Source: Tubulanus polymorphus
Lineage: Eukaryota; Nemertea; Palaeonemertea; Tubulaniformes; Tubulanidae
Direction: 5' to 3'
Length of the DNA stretch: 64,000 bases
NCBI RefSeq assembly: GCF_964204645.1
Contig: NC_134030.1
Location: 1,281,855 to 1,345,854 of the forward strand
Part shown: positions 41,976 to 52,924 of the stretch, one piece after another
Numbering within the stretch: the stretch's first letter is position 1
How the letters are laid out: each line of letters opens with the position of its first letter
The notes under the pieces: generated by a model
Told to the model about the DNA's origin: nothing
The model's database searches: none
The model's input: only the letters and a program-made list of their open reading frames with translations
Program-made: the position numbers and the translations under genes

Positions 41976-42400
41976 TGGCTGTCATAGATGGAATTAGAGA
42001 TATGATCGATGTCTAAGATGAATACAATTGCGTTTAATTTGAAACTGCTAAACAGTTGCAGTAAGAGTTAAATAACGATCATCACTGTATCTATGCTTGT
42101 GATGATTGTTCCACTCTCAGTAATTACAGAGCTGCCAACTGTTACTGATTTCCAGTATTAGTTAGTATTTTATAACGAGAAATACTGATCTGATTTGTGA
42201 AGGTCTTGCCGTTGATTACTGATTAATTGAACATTCTTTTCATATTTCAATGAAACGTTACTGAAAAAAATTCAATTTGCTACTGATAGGACTTTTCAAA
42301 GGTTGGCAGCCCTGTAGTTATCTTGGTCTCGCAACTTTACCACCTCAGTACCGGCGACGCATCACTCGTAATCCTCGCCTTCCATGCCGCGCATTTAGCT

Positions 42401-42496
42401 ATCCTCGCTTGCCGGGGTTTAATTGGTTCTGCCCAATCAGATGCGTTGTTTTTCTACCAACAAGGGGCGCCAATTTAAACCCCGGCAAGCGAGGAT
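42401..42496. mobile_element. 96-bp palindromic element
   Basis: ATCCTCGCTTGCCGGGGTTT at the left is an almost exact mirror of AAACCCCGGCAAGCGAGGAT at the right, enclosing GCCCAATCAGATG. A miniature of the CTCGCTTGCC-ended family. Confidence 0.8.
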
Positions 42497-42689
42497 TAAT
42501 TTGTCAGCGTTGCCACCGTTAGCTCCAGTACTGTGCCATTGTCAGTTAGACTGGGTCTGAAATGGTGGTGGCAAGCTGCAGGTCTGGACTGCGCGACCAA
42601 CATTTTCCGTTCCTACATCCGAAATCTACACGTTTTCTTGGCACGTGGTAATAAGAGTTTGGTTGGTTTTTGTTCGAACGCGCCTCTGG

Positions 42690-42780
42690 TAGTAGACTGG
42701 TTGCCAGTTTACATTAGACTGGTTGCCGGTCTCTTTCTGTAGACCGTTTACCGGTCTCTATCTTTTATTAGAGACCGGTT
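42690..42780. repeat. Cluster of GACTGGTTGCCGGTCT motifs
   Basis: Four successive copies (TAGACTGGTTGCCAG, TTAGACTGGTTGCCGGTCTC, GTAGACCGTTTACCGGTCTC, TAGAGACCGGTTG) sit just upstream of the possible gene at 42862. Confidence 0.7.
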
Positions 42781-42861
42781 GTGCCCATCCTCCATTTTAC
42801 ATTTTCGATGCATGTCAAATAAGGTCAAACATGTAAAGTAGCAGGTTACTTCCTGGTTAAG

Positions 42862-43160
42862 ATGGCGTCTCTTCGAATCTGCTTGGCTTCGAGCGATATT
42901 AAAATTGTCCTTTATAATGGACGGAAAGACATTAATTGCTGTAAGTATCAGATAAATCCGCTGATAATTTACCTGGTATTCGGAATACCGACTAACAAGG
43001 ATCGAAATCTAATGCGAGGTGAGCTCTGCCGCGACCGTCACTGAATACAGAACATTCTGAAGGAACAGAGGACATCCTTCCTATAACTACCGTTCGTGGG
43101 ATGTATTTAGTGAATTGATGTTTTAATACAGTGTTGTAAAATGACTATATTTAGTATCCG
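42862..43160 (+). CDS. Possible small gene with AAGATGGCG start (hypothetical)
   Basis: GGTTAAGATGGCGTC gives a strong initiation context, also a YY1-like core often found at animal promoters. The ATG at 42862 opens MASLRICLASSDIKIVLYNG; at 42941 there is a GTAAGTATC donor after KDINC, although reading through gives a 60-codon ORF. An AATAAA lies at about 43153. Whether it is a one-exon or spliced transcript cannot be told; no family is recognised. Confidence 0.35.
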
Positions 43161-45480
43161 AATAAAGTTTACAATTGCTGAACTCCTTAGTGCTTTGTGA
43201 GATCAAATATTTGGATCCACCTCAGCCAACTGATTTCCTGATACAGACAGCAAGTTGGGACAGTCAAATTAAGAGATTTGGTCAAGACAAGTTACTCAGA
43301 TCACACTGGAAATTCGCAATATCCTCTCTCCTCATGGACCACACATTGTCAATGTTGACTTTGCTAGAAATCGATTATAAAATTCATCACGACCAATTCT
43401 TTTTCACTGAATTCAATATTTATTGTTCACTTCTGGTACAAAATCTTGTTCAGCCCCTGACAAGAGAATAAACAATGACACTACGTATTTCATGACATAG
43501 AACAGTAGTTTTTTTTTCATCGACAAATTGGGACGATCCTGATATCCCTGATTTGAATGATAGTGTCTTTAGAATCATAAAGACCATGTCTCGACCAGAC
43601 AGATAATCCAATCACAATTCAAATTGAAGGCTCGCTAGTGCAGTTATTCACAGAATCCAGCTCTTTAAACCTCATCAGTTTATCAGAATCGAGGAGTTTC
43701 ACCACCTGTTATTTGGAATCTCATTTCATGACAGCTAGTGCTGATTCTTTATTCTCTTTGATTACTGCATGATGTTATCATTCTGAAATTAAAATACATA
43801 TCACACTTATAATTAAACCTGGATTGACTTTACAAATTAATGGTTCAGAATCCATTTTTCAAACTTACCTTGATGTATTGCAATCTATTCTTTTTATGTT
43901 GAGCTAATTTGATACGCATTACTTCAATTTCTTAAAACATCCTACGAGTTGTGACTCACAAAATCATCACTAAAACGCCACAATAATCTACAATAGATAA
44001 TCAATATAGTTTTTGTGAAATAGCACTCATATTCAATGTTCACATCTTACGAAGTAAGTAAGTAGGTGAAGTTACCTCGTTGGTGTGATTATTTTCACTG
44101 GATCAACTGCTGATGTCCAATGTCGCATAAAGAACAATCAATCAATCGCCTCGAGTGAACAAATAAGTTGCCTCTGCTGCATGGTTCAGTATGTTAGTAG
44201 TGGTAGTAGTATTGTATGTATTGTTACCGATATTTTCGGTACCACACGCTAAACAAGTGCCTGCAGAAGCGTTACCCGGCAGTTTTAATGAAATTTCGTT
44301 CTTCATTGATATAAACAAGAAAATTAATTTTGATAAACTATTTGACGCCTGCGAAAAAATGTAGAATTTCTAGGATAAGCTAATGTGGATTTGCAAACTT
44401 GAAATCGAAGTTTTAAGAAATTTGAGGAATTATAACATTTGGCGATTGGGTAGATGATACTTCGACTGTAGGTATAGTGGTTTAATTTTTTTATTGAAGA
44501 TTGTCAATAATTGATAACTTGCGACCGACTTCATTCATTCATATTTGCCTCTAAGCTGGTCTGCAACTTCATTGCCTCCATAGTTGAAGAAAGAGCTCTT
44601 CTGATGTCTGCTTCATCATGACTTCGAGCATATCGTGTGGCTTAGAAGGCTGGCCCGGTCCCCGGGCCCGGGTTTGGCTGTCACTCGATATACTAAAAAT
44701 TTAGTCTTGAGTCTGGGTTGAAGTGGACATTGTCATTTAAAATAATTTGTTTATGTTATTCTCTATGAATTACTCGTGTGTCTTGTGGGTTGTATTTTCT
44801 TACTTTAAAATGTGTAACTTTATTGAATTTGGGAATTTAAATCCCGGAATTTCAATGTAATAACGATCATAAAGAATTGAATTGAATTGTCACCTAATAC
44901 ACTTGCCATCAGAGCACGCGGAGCCGTATGTAACAGCTAGGCTATTATAAATTGCTAATCTCATGAAACCTGCATATCCCCCTAATATCGAACATATTTT
45001 CTAAAAAATTTGAATATTGAAATTATATGTTTACACATTTGAATATTGACCGCTTGTAGCCGCTGATGAAATTCACACCGGCCCTACACAGATCGTAGAT
45101 AGCTTCGTCATTCCACCAACATCCCCATGTCAGGGTCTGACTTTAATATCAGACTTCCGCATCGTGTATACATCCGCCATTTACTTATCATTTCTATTTA
45201 TGCCTGCCGCTTCTGATATAATCATACATCCTTAACTATTACAATACGTCTTCTAATGATATTCAATGCAATATAACATTCCGACGTTCAAATAGAGGTC
45301 ATTACATAATCACAGGAAGCCTTTCTACATGTTTGTCAATAATATTTTGCCAAATAGCTTGTATGTGTACACATAGACCTGTGACGTTTTGCACATCGAT
45401 TTACGGTTGTCGTTTGTAAAATGACGCTGAATGGTTAACATTGTTCAGGTTTCATAATAGTAACGTTTTATAAGGCGTCA
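43161..45480. other. Intergenic, nothing supported
   Basis: Over 2.3 kb with short ORFs only; includes GC runs at 44656 (CCGGTCCCCGGGCCCGGG) and simple GTAGTGGTAGTAGTA near 44195. Confidence 0.35.
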
Positions 45481-45639
45481 AAATGACTTTAAAGAGGTCC
45501 ATGCGGGAACGTAAATCGCGACTCTGTGTAGGCGGCCATGTTACATAGTTCACGTGATGAAATACTGAAATCTGATTGGATCCGTAGATTCCGCGGAAAA
45601 TGGCGGACGGGCAAAACCTGTCCCATATTGAATGGCACA

Positions 45640-45840
45640 GGCAACCAGTCTAGTTTTCTAAACGATGTATTTATTACTCGCGTACCACAATATTTATTAC
45701 TCGCGTACCACAGTCGGACAATCGACCTATGTACGATCTCCACCGTCGCGTGCTGCCTTTACAAAAACAATAAGCGGTAAATCTGTGAACTAATTTCTAA
45801 CCTCACTTGCCACAGTAAGACACCGATCGGCAGCCGACGA
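45640..45840. repeat. Cluster of ACTCGC(G/T)TACCACA motifs
   Basis: GCAACCAGTCTAG is followed by ATTTATTACTCGCGTACCACA twice in tandem (about 45668 and 45690) and CTCACTTGCCACAGTAAGAC near 45803. Same motif family as at 1380, 1575, 11805, 17470 and 41580. Confidence 0.6.
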
Positions 45841-46044
45841 AGTTAATCCCAGTCCAGTGACTAAATCGCAAATTTAGCACCAGAGGCTGAAAGTTGTTGG
45901 GAATGCGTGGCTGTAAATCATAAATAAAATATATATTAAACTAAAAGTATGTGTTTATGTTGATGGTTGAGTTTTTGTCAAGGTGTGGAATGCGCGTTTG
46001 TGCCGATCATACAGCAACTTATGATTGTTTGTACATCAGCCAGA

Positions 46045-46145
46045 ACCCAGGTCCACTCATTAGGATCCAGTTCCACAGATCAGGATCCAGCTCCTAGGAT
46101 CCAGTTCCACAGATCAGGATCCAGCTCACAGAATCCAGTTGCATA
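46045..46145. repeat. GGATCCAG short tandem repeat
   Basis: AGGATCCAGTTCCACAGATC and AGGATCCAGCTC alternate over 100 bp. Confidence 0.8.
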
Positions 46146-46531
46146 TAGTTTGATCCAAGGTTAGACTTATAGTAATATGTTCATTTCCACAGTGTTAGTC
46201 TTGACTTTAATTTTGAGCATACAAAAACATCTCGATTCAACGGACGGCTAATTACGATTCAAGAGAGGCTTCTAGGTATAATGTGAACAAATGTTTTAAA
46301 TGAAGTTAAATGATTTAATGTAGATAGTTTAAAGTCGATGAGCCTCTGATTTTAATCTATACATGTTCACGGATTTGTCCCATTATAACCTATTTCTTAT
46401 AATCACAGGTCAGCGGTCGCCATTGTGTCCGGATTCAGGTTGAATTTTGATCGACTTTTTTCACAATGGAATCGGTGCGCATTCCTTTACCGGATATCGA
46501 TCGTATGGTATTGTTATAGATAATCGCTTGG

Positions 46532-47135
46532 ATGGACCGCAACTCTTCCGATCCATTTTACCTGACCAGCACCTTCCTTTCGACCACTGGACACCAGACA
46601 GCTAGCACCTCCTGTGAAAATTCTCCCAGAACCCGAACGTGTTTGGTAAGTGTTAACATTTGACATAACCATTAGAAATTTATTCGTAAGAAACTTGTTT
46701 CATTTCCGCTTATGTTTTCCGCACCCAGTTGAACAGTTTAAGAATGATTTTGACTCTTTAAAAGTTAAATTTTTGACGATGAAATAAATTACTCTTACTA
46801 AACAATTCATTTCAAATGTGGCTGACTCTTGACTGGTTAAACTCAATTCGATTGACTTTAAGCCCGGGTTAATGTTGATACTGCTCTATTAAACCAGCCC
46901 CTGTTCTCAATTTTTTAGTTTTATTGCCAACAATTCGTACTTAACCGTTTTTAGCTTAATGTTCTCACAAACTCGCTAGGCCATGGTGTCAATTTTTAAT
47001 TTCATTGAAGTTTGTACTGTTTAATACATGTCATCTAAATTTTAATTTCAAAATCAAAATAATTTGAAGTGTTCAATGTGTTGTCCTCTTTTGTAGGATA
47101 GCGAAAACACACTGTTGGAAATAACTGAAGTCTGA
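46532..47135 (+). CDS. Possible two-exon 50-aa small protein (hypothetical)
   Basis: Exon 46532-46645 (ATG, 38 codons, MDRNSSDPFYLTSTFLSTTG ... RTRTCL) ends at a GTAAGT donor. A CTCTTTTGTAG acceptor at 47096 leads to 47097-47135, which in the same phase encodes DSENTLLEITEV then TGA. The exon is Ser/Thr-rich with no signal peptide or membrane segment. An alternative upstream ATG (46466, ESVRIPLPDIDRMVLL) ends before this frame. Both splice sites are good and the phases agree, but it is short, so transcript evidence would be needed. Confidence 0.35.
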
Positions 47136-47229
47136 ACAAATCGTTGAGAAGCGCAATTCTTTTTGGTGAGTAAGTATATATCGCTTTCTTTCATCATTTT
47201 CATTCTTTTACAACTCCCAGTCTTAAATG

Positions 47230-47370
47230 TATCAATCAGTTTCCCTCAGGCCAGGTACCCATCTTGGGTGGAGCAGGGAGGTCACCTCCCTGAGTGTCGT
47301 GCGGAATTCGAACACGCGAGTTGGCTTCCCAGATTCGAACGCGACAACCACGGCTCGCCCGCCGCTGTTA
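47230..47370 (-). mobile_element. Possible tRNA-derived SINE fragment
   Basis: On the - strand a box-B-like GCGTTCGAATC (about 47331-47341) lies downstream of a GC-rich GGCGGGCGAGCCGTGG, followed by GGGAGGTGACCTCCC and GATGGGTACCTGGCC. The block is much GC-richer than its surroundings. No complete cloverleaf or clear box A was found. Confidence 0.35.
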
Positions 47371-47874
47371 AATCTTTCGTAATTTTTTAGGAGTCCTAAA
47401 ACCGTTTTTAGTCTGAAAAAATTCTGAAACTTCAAAACTTCTGAAAAAAACTATTTACTTATTGAGATAATACGCAAATTCATTTCTGAAATCCCTTTTG
47501 TCGAACCGGGTGATTTATCTCATCGCTATATCTGCGGCGAAAAAACCGATATGCGCGAGCAGTTCTGAACGGCGGGGAATCCCCGTAACGTTCTCCGCAG
47601 CAAAGCCACGTGACACGACTAACTTGTACGTGCGTGCTCCGTATTAGTGAAGACACTGTTACTGGGGTCATCATTCTAAAACAAGGTTATTCACGAGATG
47701 CTGGTTCAGAGATCGCCGCCAGTACTCTTAGACTAGTTGAGGTCACACTAGAGCAGCGAGATTTATAAAATAGATACCGCGCCCTTTGAATTGATGTCAG
47801 TATTCTTTAGATCTCTCAAACCGGCTGAGTAACTTTTGAATTTTATGTTTTCTAGCATTTGCTGGTGAGTCATC

Positions 47875-48005
47875 GATCCACATCGGGGACCGCACCTAGG
47901 AGCAGCAAGTAGGAGCAGCCACAGGGACCACACCTAGGAGCAGCCACAGGGACCACACCTAGGAGCAGCCACAGGGACCACACCTAGGAGCAGCCACAGG
48001 AGGGA
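47875..48005. repeat. 25-bp tandem repeat, about 4-5 copies
   Basis: CCACAGGGACCACACCTAGG AGCAG units in direct tandem. Confidence 0.9.
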
Positions 48006-48860
48006 CTGACCTGAATTGGGAATCACTGAATGGAAAAGATAAGTAGAGATATATTTATTATTAAACTACAATATTTTTGGAGTACAGGTCTTGAGATGTT
48101 TTCAAACTTCCCATCATCTCTTCAGGTGTTTCTGTTGTAGTATGTGGTTATTTTTCTGTTCAGGTGTCGCCCCCATATTTTTCTGATTGCTAGCAAAAAA
48201 CAGGGTTAAATTGCTGTATCAAGCATATTACGATGTTAGATAAATTTGTTCTTGTTGTTCAGGCGTTTCTGCAGTTTTTGAATGTTTTAATGTAAAGTCC
48301 ATCACCGATTTACACACCACATTCAGGTATTCTCTATCGTGATAAATTGTGAATCAAAAACTTACATATTTAGACTTAATTAGAAATTCATTGGTTCAAA
48401 AGGTTTTCATTTATAAAAAAATGTTAAAATTGATTGAAAATAATTACATTGTTGTAATGGGAGTGATTTTTCGACCCTAATTAACATCGAAAAAGTTAAA
48501 CAGAAAATTTAGAAAAAAAATAATTAAATAAATAATAAAATAGATAAGTAAATCTAGTCCTGCTTTCACAAAAAAGTTTTGTTCAGACTTTTTGGGAAAT
48601 TGGATATATATATATAACTTATATTTATTTTAATCATCAGGTATAATATAGCAATTGACTTGAAATGAATATCATACTAGTATTTATAAACATACAAATC
48701 TTCATTAACAAACTAGGGCAAAACATCCCAAAAACGTTAGTTAAAGATATATCATAATTCATTTACTCATTTCAAAATTAGATTTACCATATTTACATAT
48801 ATCATATCATATATCGTTATCTCAATTTTTATGGTTATTCAACTACCTCAATTCTGGGAT
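48006..48860. other. No gene seen
   Basis: AT-rich with A-runs and a TATATATATA stretch near 48606. Confidence 0.35.
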
Positions 48861-48863
48861 TTA

Positions 48864-49382
48864 TTAAATAGCAACAATTGTGCAAAATCTTAGTATTTTC
48901 ACTGGTGTCACTTTCTTCTTTTTGCCGCTGCTTTTATTTAAAGAAAACACGTTGGCCTTCGTCAATTTGATAATAATAATTGTCTTATTTGGAAAGAAAT
49001 TCTTGGATTCAGAAAATATAGCACTTGTATCTGAATTCTTGGAAATATTCATTGAATCATCAATCGAAGTGACAAAAATTAGACAAAAAATACTTTTAGT
49101 GGATAAATGGTGGTTGTAAGCGGGATTGTTAGACGGAGAGGGGAGATAGAGGAACCACTCGTCTTTTCTTCTGATGCTGTCCTGTCTTGCATTCTGTGAC
49201 GCAGATTGTAGTTGGATAAACACAGCTGATATCTCATTATCATCGTAATTGAAATGTATGTTGTACCTCTGAATCTGCATTATTTTTGGCGGCCGAGGTC
49301 CACTTGTTCCCTCACTACAACTGCTGTCCGATCCTTTTCTCTTTCTCGAGGTTTTGGAATTAATATTAAAAGTTCCGTCCAT
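48864..49382 (-). CDS. Hypothetical 172-aa protein with N-terminal basic cluster
   Basis: ATG at 49382, with an in-frame stop just upstream, opens 172 codons: MDGTFNINSKTSRKRKGSD, a serine-rich stretch, GPRPPKIMQIQRYNIHFNYD, and a lysine-rich end (NKSSGKKKKVTP). The TAA stop overlaps an AATAAA signal (about 48860). An acceptor-like TTTTCACGCAG is about 30 bases upstream, so it may be the last exon of a spliced transcript. It lies downstream of the broken exon H on the same strand and might serve as an alternative end. No family recognised; it is the longest non-repetitive ORF of the window. Confidence 0.4.
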   Translation of the reverse strand: MDGTFNINSKTSRKRKGSDSSCSEGTSGPRPPKIMQIQRYNIHFNYDDNEISAVFIQLQSASQNARQDSIRRKDEWFLYLPSPSNNPAYNHHLSTKSIFCLIFVTSIDDSMNISKNSDTSAIFSESKNFFPNKTIIIIKLTKANVFSLNKSSGKKKKVTPVKILRFCTIVAI

Positions 49383-49499
49383 CAGCTCTTAGCCGTTGAG
49401 AAGTACTGCGTGAAAATGAGCAAAACTAGTAATCATAGCTTGACCTGGTTTCTCAATGATGATGTCACTGGGAAAGCCTTTTGGAATAGTTGAAAGGCT

Positions 49500-49800
49500 T
49501 GATGTTAATACTTGATCTGGATGGGTCCGCGCCCCTTCTATAGTGTCAAAAATATATAAATTGTGAAATTTTCCAATTTGGATGCTGTTCTGGGAAATGA
49601 AAGGATAATTTCACTCTGTTTTTATCATTTGGTTTTAACGGATAATTCTTGCTGGAAACTACCGTCTTGTGTCTGAACACTCGATATATCGATTTCACTT
49701 GTGTGTGTGTCATTAGCATGTGTTGCTTGAAATGTGACTTTTGCTCAAACTATTGACAGCATATTACAGTTTGATTCATTATTATCACCAGTAGTCATTG
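49500..49800. other. No gene seen
   Basis: Spacer between the hypothetical 172-aa ORF and the inverted paralogue. Confidence 0.35.
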
Positions 49801-49867
49801 CACGCTTTAATCTAACATTGCTAAGGTAATTTTAGGTAATTGCCCTCCCATTCTATCTGGTGTGCAG

Positions 49868-50022
49868 CTATCTGATAGGCCGCTGCTGAGGCGTATTAAT
49901 CCGATTTTGGGGAGGGGCAGCAGCGGGCGACAAAGGTGGTGGTAATATCCTATCGGGAACCAAGTTTCTTTTAAATTCCTCCACCAATTCCCCAAACGGA
50001 CATTCGTCTAAAATGTTGATGA
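49868..50022 (-). CDS. Inverted paralogue exon H, truncated by a stop
   Basis: TTTTATTTTACAG acceptor, then (in phase with the exon at 50301-50369) INILDECPFGELVEEFKRNL, VPDRILPPPLSPAAAPP and QQRPIR followed by TAG at 49870-49868. The first half is well kept relative to 23018-23247; beyond the stop homology fades and no GTAAG donor is evident. The protein would lack the basic terminal exon, so it is either a short isoform or a pseudogene end. Confidence 0.7.
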
Positions 50023-50300
50023 CTGTAAAATAAAAATAGGGAGAAATACATGAAACAACAAGTCGAATGGTTTCGATGCTACGGTTAAGAATTCTGGTAC
50101 TCGGCGAGGTTAAACATTCATTTCTTAAACTTTACAATCGATTGTCACATTGATGGCGCCATCTATCCTTTCTAAAAACAACTATAGGATTTCAATTGCA
50201 CAATGTTAATACTAGGGAACAACAGTTATTATTAGATTTTGATTATCAGTGACACACGTCACACTAAATGATATTGTATGAAAATAGTTAAACTACTTAC

Positions 50301-50369
50301 ACTTCGGTAGAAATAAACGTACAAACTCCTCCCGCCGGAACGCACGACGAATTCTAAAAGCAAGTGTTC
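50301..50369 (-). CDS. Inverted paralogue exon G
   Basis: 69 bases from a GTCAAGCAG acceptor to a GTAAGT donor, encoding TLAFRIRRAFRREEFVRLFL then PK, phase 1 to phase 1, in agreement with both neighbours. One codon longer than its counterpart at 21172-21237 because the acceptor moved upstream. Intron bases after the donor match the + copy until the point where that copy carries the 535-bp element. Confidence 0.7.
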
Positions 50370-50757
50370 CTGCTTGACAAAACTAGTTTGAATAAGAGCT
50401 GTTTGTTTTAATGAGATGAACTGAATCAATAGAATTATGTAACTGAACCTAAGTGTGTCCAGTTCCCAAATAAGGATTTGTGTTTTTCTAACCCATTTAC
50501 GTAAGATATCAACAGACAGGGTTTATTCAGAGGTCAATCCTAAATGTCCCTCCCTTGAGAAGAATGACATTTCAGGTCATCAAAAGATAAAAATTCATTT
50601 AAAATCTGAATCTTTGGCTTTTCTATAAACAGATTGCAGATTGCATTGGCTTGAAACCTGCTTTTATTTTATAATCGAGTCCGTCAAACAGTTCAATACT
50701 TTCTTACACTTATTCTTAACAAAGTATGAATAAATTAGCATGAAAACAGTACATTTG
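50370..50757. other. Intron of the inverted paralogue
   Basis: AT-rich; no exon. The + strand equivalent is 8.2 kb, so most of that intron's content is locus-specific. Confidence 0.4.
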
Positions 50758-50759
50758 TA

Positions 50760-50833
50760 ATTGCAGCAGCTTAGCCGCTTGAAGTCGAAGGGTCTGCCCC
50801 CCCCCCCCGTGTTTTTCTCTGAGCTTTCGGCAT
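50760..50833 (-). pseudogene. Exon A copy 1 (polyG frameshift)
   Basis: TTACTAG acceptor directly at ATG, MPKAQRKTR, then a run of 13 Gs where other copies have GGGGCGCGGG, which shifts the frame. No donor remains. Sister of the copy at 51128-51194. Confidence 0.65.
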
Positions 50834-51002
50834 CTAGTAAGATAACTATGATATAATGATATTAATAGAAAAATTTAAAGTAAAAGTATTGAATAAATTG
50901 AAGATACATCATATAATCGAGCCAGTCAAACAGTTCAGTACTTTCTTACAACTATTCTTAATCATGAATAAATTAGCATGGAAACAGTAAATGTGTACTT
51001 AC

Positions 51003-51065
51003 AGTAGCATACGGGCTGGAACTTGAGGGGCCCGCGCCCCAGGTTTTTCTAATTGCTTTAGGCAT
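51003..51065 (-). CDS. Exon A copy 2: MPKAIRKTWGAGPSSSSPY
   Basis: 21 open codons and a perfect GTAAGT donor. No AG directly before the ATG, so if used it would be a first exon. Phase 0. Confidence 0.6.
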
Positions 51066-51127
51066 TGTTGTAATGCATGGTATGAATAATTAGTATGGAA
51101 GCAGTACATTTGTAATTGCAGCAGCTT

Positions 51128-51194
51128 ATGGGCTGGAGGTCGGGCTGGAAGTCGAAGCTTCTGCGCCCCCTGTTTTTCTCTGAGCTTTCGGCAT
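51128..51194 (-). pseudogene. Exon A copy 3 (stop, donor lost)
   Basis: TTTTACTAG acceptor, MPKAQRKTGGAEASTSSP, then TSSP and TAA where others continue to a donor. About 130-230 bp from its neighbours, showing local tandem duplication with flanking intron. Confidence 0.6.
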
Positions 51195-51368
51195 CTAGTA
51201 AAATAACTATGATATAATGATATTAATAGAAAAATTTAAAGTAAAAGTATTAAATAAATTGAAGATACATCATATAATCGAGGCAGTCAAACAGTTCAGT
51301 ACTTTCTTACAACTATTCTTAAGCATGGTATGAATGAATAAGCATGGAAGCAGTAAATTTGTACTTAC

Positions 51369-51434
51369 TTTATTATAGGGGCTTGAATGTGAGGGGCCCG
51401 CGCCCCGGGTTTTTCGAGTAGCTTTTGGCATCTT
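51369..51434 (-). CDS. Exon A copy 4: KMPKATRKTRGAGPSHSSPY
   Basis: TTTTTCTAG acceptor, 66 bases, phase 0 at both ends, GTAAGT donor. Closest relative of exon A at 8575: the intron upstream is the same sequence and contains the same 47-bp satellite. Confidence 0.72.
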
Positions 51435-51504
51435 CTAGAAAAACAAGTAAAAATATTAAATCATTTGAAAATATATCAGTCAGTCTTATTCTGGTTCAGT
51501 GAAC

Positions 51505-51985
51505 TAATTCTTTATATGGTGCATGTAGGGGTCCAGGGACACCACATCCACTTATTCTCTATATGATGCATGTAGGGGTCCAGGGACACCACATCCACTA
51601 ATTCTCTATATGGTGCATGTAGGGGTCCAGGGACACCACATCCACTAATTCTCTATATGGTGCATGTAGGGGTCCAGGGACACCACATCCACTAATTCTC
51701 TATATGGTGCATGTAGGGGTCCAGGGACACCACATCCACTAATTCTCTATATGGTGCATGTAGGGGTCCAGGGACACCACATCCACTAATTCTCTATATG
51801 ATGCATGTAGGGGTCCAGGGACACCACATCCACTAATTCTCTATATGATGCATGTAGGGGTCCAGGGACACCACATCCACTAATTCTCTATATGATGCAT
51901 GTAGGGGTCCAGGGACACCACATCCACTAATTCTCTATATGGTGCATGTAGGGGTCCACTCTATATGGTGCATGTAGGGGTCCAG
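51505..51985. repeat. 47-bp satellite, inverted copy, ~10 units
   Basis: Reverse complement of the 5483-8505 satellite, with one truncated unit at about 51953-51960. Its edge relative to the exon (TTCACTGAACCAGAATAAGA) is identical to the + locus. Confidence 0.95.
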
Positions 51986-51989
51986 GGAC

Positions 51990-52280
51990 ACGTATTGTTA
52001 AAAAGAGGCAGTTTAACGTCATACCACAGGACAAACAGATAAAAATCACTGATAAAATGTATGGTTAAAACGTATTGTTAAAAAGAGGCAGTTTAACGTC
52101 ATACCACAGGACAAACAGATAAAAATCACTGATAAAATGTATGGATAAAACGTATTGTTAAAAAGAGGCAGTTTAACGTCGTACCACAGGACAAACAGAT
52201 AAAAATCACTGATAAAATGTATGGTTAAAACGTATTGTTAAAAAGAGGCAGTTTAACGTCGTACCACAGGACAAACAGAG
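51990..52280. repeat. 80-bp tandem repeat, 3.6 copies
   Basis: ACGTATTGTTAAAAAGAGGC units with CAGTTTAACGTC(A/G)TACCAC. It abuts the satellite. Confidence 0.9.
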
Positions 52281-52299
52281 TGCAATAATCAATGATTTT

Positions 52300-52362
52300 A
52301 ATCCAAATAAGATCTTTTTAGTTGTGACTGTTTGAATTGAGAGGCGGCGATCTCGCTAGTGA
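52300..52362 (-). pseudogene. Degenerate exon E/F fused copy
   Basis: In the frame of 54481-54595 it reads CLSFGSLARSPPLNSNSHN then stop. The acceptor TAG has become AAG. The upstream intron sequence (TTTATATTATTTTCATTT) matches that of the other exon E copies. Confidence 0.5.
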
Positions 52363-52478
52363 GCCAAAAGACAGACACTTGAAATGAAAATAATATAAAT
52401 AGTCAATTTCATTCGACATTTTTATTATGACGTTCATTAATTAAAAAATTAGCATGAAAGCAAAGAATTTATAATTAC

Positions 52479-52547
52479 AGGAGCATATGGGCTTGATGTT
52501 GAGGGACGCCCTTGTCCGCTGGGTGCCTTTTTCATGGCTTATGATAT
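52479..52547 (-). pseudogene. Exon A copy 5 (start codon lost)
   Basis: TTTTTAG acceptor and GTAATT donor bracket 69 bases, but ATGCCAAAA has become ATATCATAA, introducing a stop. The remainder, KKAPSGQGRPSTSSPYAP, matches copy 9. Confidence 0.6.
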
Positions 52548-52681
52548 CTAAAAAAATTAGTAATAATATTAAATAAATTGAAAATATATCATATATCGAG
52601 CCAGTCAAACAGTTCAGTACTTTCTAACAACTATTCTTAATCATGAATAAATTAGCATGGAAACAGTAAATTTGTACTAAC

Positions 52682-52746
52682 AGTAGGATACGGGCTTGAT
52701 GTTGAGGGCCCGCACCCCACGTTTTTTTCACTGCTTTCGGCATTAT
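52682..52746 (-). pseudogene. Exon A copy 6 (1-base deletion)
   Basis: CTAG acceptor, ATA ATG, MPKAVKKTWGAGP, then a missing base in the CCCC run shifts the frame; donor GTTAGT. Copy 10 at 54920-54984 shares the same deletion, so the pair arose by duplication after the damage. Confidence 0.65.
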
Positions 52747-52859
52747 CTAGAAAAATAAGTAAAACTATAAAATCATTTGAAAATACATAATATATCAGAT
52801 TGTGGTAATCATGGTAATCATGGTATGAATAAATTAGCACGGACGCAGTAAATTTGTTC

Positions 52860-52924
52860 TAGCATCATTTGTACTGGACGTGAGGGTGCCCTCGCCCGCT
52901 GGGCGTTTTTGCAGCTTTAGGCAT
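52860..52924 (-). pseudogene. Exon A copy 7 (degenerate)
   Basis: MPKAAKTPSGRGHPH then VQYK and a stop; neither a good acceptor nor donor. Confidence 0.5.

Noticed and set aside
44650-44700. CpG-island-like promoter (CCCCGGGCCCGGG)
   Set aside because: Only about 20 bases of GC palindrome in AT-rich surroundings with no gene downstream.
47230-47370. Functional tRNA gene
   Set aside because: Only a box-B-like GTTCGAATC is present; no complete cloverleaf, so at most a SINE fragment.
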